Shown here piece after piece: positions 62,131 to 64,000 of a stretch of DNA of 64,000 nucleotides. The DNA comes from Numida meleagris. Taxonomy: Eukaryota; Chordata; Aves; Galliformes; Numididae. Location of the stretch: assembly GCF_002078875.1 (NCBI RefSeq), contig NC_034414.1:33072608-33136607 (forward strand), in the 5' to 3' direction. Every line of letters starts with the position of its first letter. Within the stretch, counting starts at the first letter, position 1. The translations under genes were made by a program, and so were the position numbers. Below the pieces are notes generated by a model that saw only the letters and a program-made list of their open reading frames with translations, ran no database searches and had not been told where the DNA came from.

Positions 62131-64000
62131 GAGAAAATCTGAGAGTTGCAGGTGAGGAAGTCCTGGTATGCCTACTTCTGAGAAGCTTTAGCTCTCTGAA
62201 GTACCTTGATCCTGCAGGTGCTTTTGTGTCCTACCACCTGCAGGCTTGCTTACTTTGAATACTATTGCACTCTAAGGCACTCTGAAGCTAAGCTTATCCA
62301 CTATGTTACTGATCACATATTCATTTAAAAATGCATTGTAATTTCAACTCACTTCATTGATGTTTTACAATATTGAATGATGATTAGTTTTCAGTTAAAG
62401 AGTAAACAGCCAGAGACACAGAACATTTAGTTTCAGATGCATAACGATTCTCCCAGAAAACAGCTACTCCACTCTTTGGCCGGAGACTATTCACATTTTT
62501 AGCATGAAGCACATACTGTGATAAATAAAATTGTATCCTTGGATAATTTCTACATGTCAGCAAGCAGTTCTAGCCAAGGTGCCCATATATGACTTTTGAA
62601 AGGGAGAGACATGTGTTTACAACTACCAGTCATTCTAAGTGAAAGAAGGGACAATCTGCAAGCATCAGAGTCATGACTTCTAGCAGCTTGAGTAAATAAA
62701 CTAGTGTCTTTCTCTCTCCTTCTTTCTCTTTTCAGACTGGTAAGGAGAAGTCATGAACATTTTCCTTTTTTGATTAATTACTAAAACAAAAATCTCTCTG
62801 CTTTCCTTTTTTCATCCAAGATGATGCTATGGATGATGGGGAATTTAGAGGATTTAGAACATCTCACCTACTAAGTCTGATAAATACAAGCAATCAACAA
62901 AGGAAAAAGTTTTATTTATTTCCTCTGTCAGAATGTTGTATTATACTTTACTTAAACACACACAATTTAATTATTCAACAAGTATTTTATCAGCAACTCA
63001 TTAGAAGAAATTGTACTTTTAAAATATAGGGTAATAATGAACTTAGACACACATCTTCAGCACAGCTGAGAGGCTGCTTTCCAGTGCTGCTGTATGAGGT
63101 AATCAGGAAATATTGGACCTCGGATCTTCTCATTCATGTGTAACCAAGATCTGGAGTTTCCATGTCCCCCTTAAAACCCTTTAATTACTTAAAGCAATGG
63201 AATAAAGCTGACCACAAAGATGAAAAGAGGATGGAAGAGTGAGAAGAAAGAAAATGAAGTTTCGAAGCAGAGACCAGAGAAAGAAAAGCTGTGAATGATG
63301 TTGAAGCTCATTCAAGATGTAGAATGCCAATCTCTTCTCTGTTCTGCAAGATCTTTAAACAGGAAGCAACAGAGATTGCAAACAGAAGTACGTTATCCAG
63401 CTGTGTTCTTTTTGGAGATAACTGGAAATTCCTTTCAGAATGATGAGGAAGAAGGAAAGAAAGCTATAACTTTTTGGTCTGTAAATCTGCTGATGATACA
63501 GTGAACTTAGATTAATTTCACAGCTCAATCAAACAGTATGCTAACATCTTGACAATTAAAGTTGTGTTTTGTGTTTGATCATTCTAGATCTGAGAAGATC
63601 CCCATTAACCTTGTTGCAGCTTTCAACAATATAAAAATTATTTCTTACAAAAACATATTTTAATATAATTTATGATTTGGTGTAGATATGAAGCTAGATG
63701 AAGAGGAGATAGATATGTAGAAAAAGACCCTTGAAAAGTCCTTGAAAGGACCTTTGCTCAGTTCTGTAAAGGGACTACAACAGTCCTTCTAGCCTGGATG
63801 GCAGGAGATGAACTTTGGCAGAAAATACAGCAGAAACTGTAGCAGCTTAGGCATGGTTATATACAGGTCTCAAATGCCTTTATCCAAACTGTTATTTTGT
63901 TGTCTGCAAAGGATGTCTTGCTTTCAGAAGAGTACAAGCTACGTTTCAGTGAGATAGAATTTTGAAAAAAATGTTCGACATTAGTTACATTCACTGTAAC
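62131..64000. other. Gene-free AT-rich stretch to the window end
   Basis: No gene, RNA gene or named repeat is supported. Open frames at 62829-63029 and 63295-63504 are short and unrecognised. Confidence 0.55.

Noticed and set aside
1..64000. CRISPR arrays, bacterial operons, tRNA or rRNA genes
   Set aside because: None seen. The window is vertebrate nuclear DNA; the only regular array is the 24.4-kb minisatellite, which has no spacers.

Overview
The window looks like nuclear DNA of a galliform bird (chicken, turkey, quail or a close relative). It is an AT-rich background carrying CR1 LINE copies with typical bird 3' ends, an ERVL-type solo LTR of the avian kind, and a deleted mariner of the Galluhop type. 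Only one gene can be supported: GJD2 (connexin 36, the neuronal gap-junction channel) at the extreme left on the + strand. Species is inferred from the repeats and the connexin; no database was searched.

Layout. Positions 1-820 form a GC-rich, CpG-rich block: 5' leader, short coding exon 1 (266-336), and a 481-base intron in phase 2. Exon 2 (818-1661) carries the rest of the 304-residue connexin. A 3' UTR with three AATAAA signals follows to about 2.3-2.7 kb. From about 2.7 kb to 64 kb I find no coding exon I can defend: a gene-poor flank of at least 61 kb. It holds dispersed repeats: two related LTR-like elements (12.08 and 20.34 kb), a 30-bp hairpin minisatellite (24.4 kb), a long decayed CR1 with a 365-base assembly gap (31.8-33.8 kb), short CR1 tails (36.0, 42.4, 60.3 kb), a very old CR1 relic (50.0 kb), a Galluhop-like mariner (56.3 kb), a solo LTR (61.6 kb), and simple repeats.

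How it works together. GJD2 carries its own regulatory clues: an overlapping upstream ORF, an REST/RE1-like site in the intron, and G-quadruplex motifs beside the 5' splice site and in the 3' UTR. The rest of the window may hold distal regulatory DNA, but nothing here proves that. I found no new multi-gene system. The best unexplained signals are a palindromic insertion in one CR1 copy, a compensated hairpin shared by the two LTR-like repeats, and the upstream ORF and RE1-like site in GJD2.
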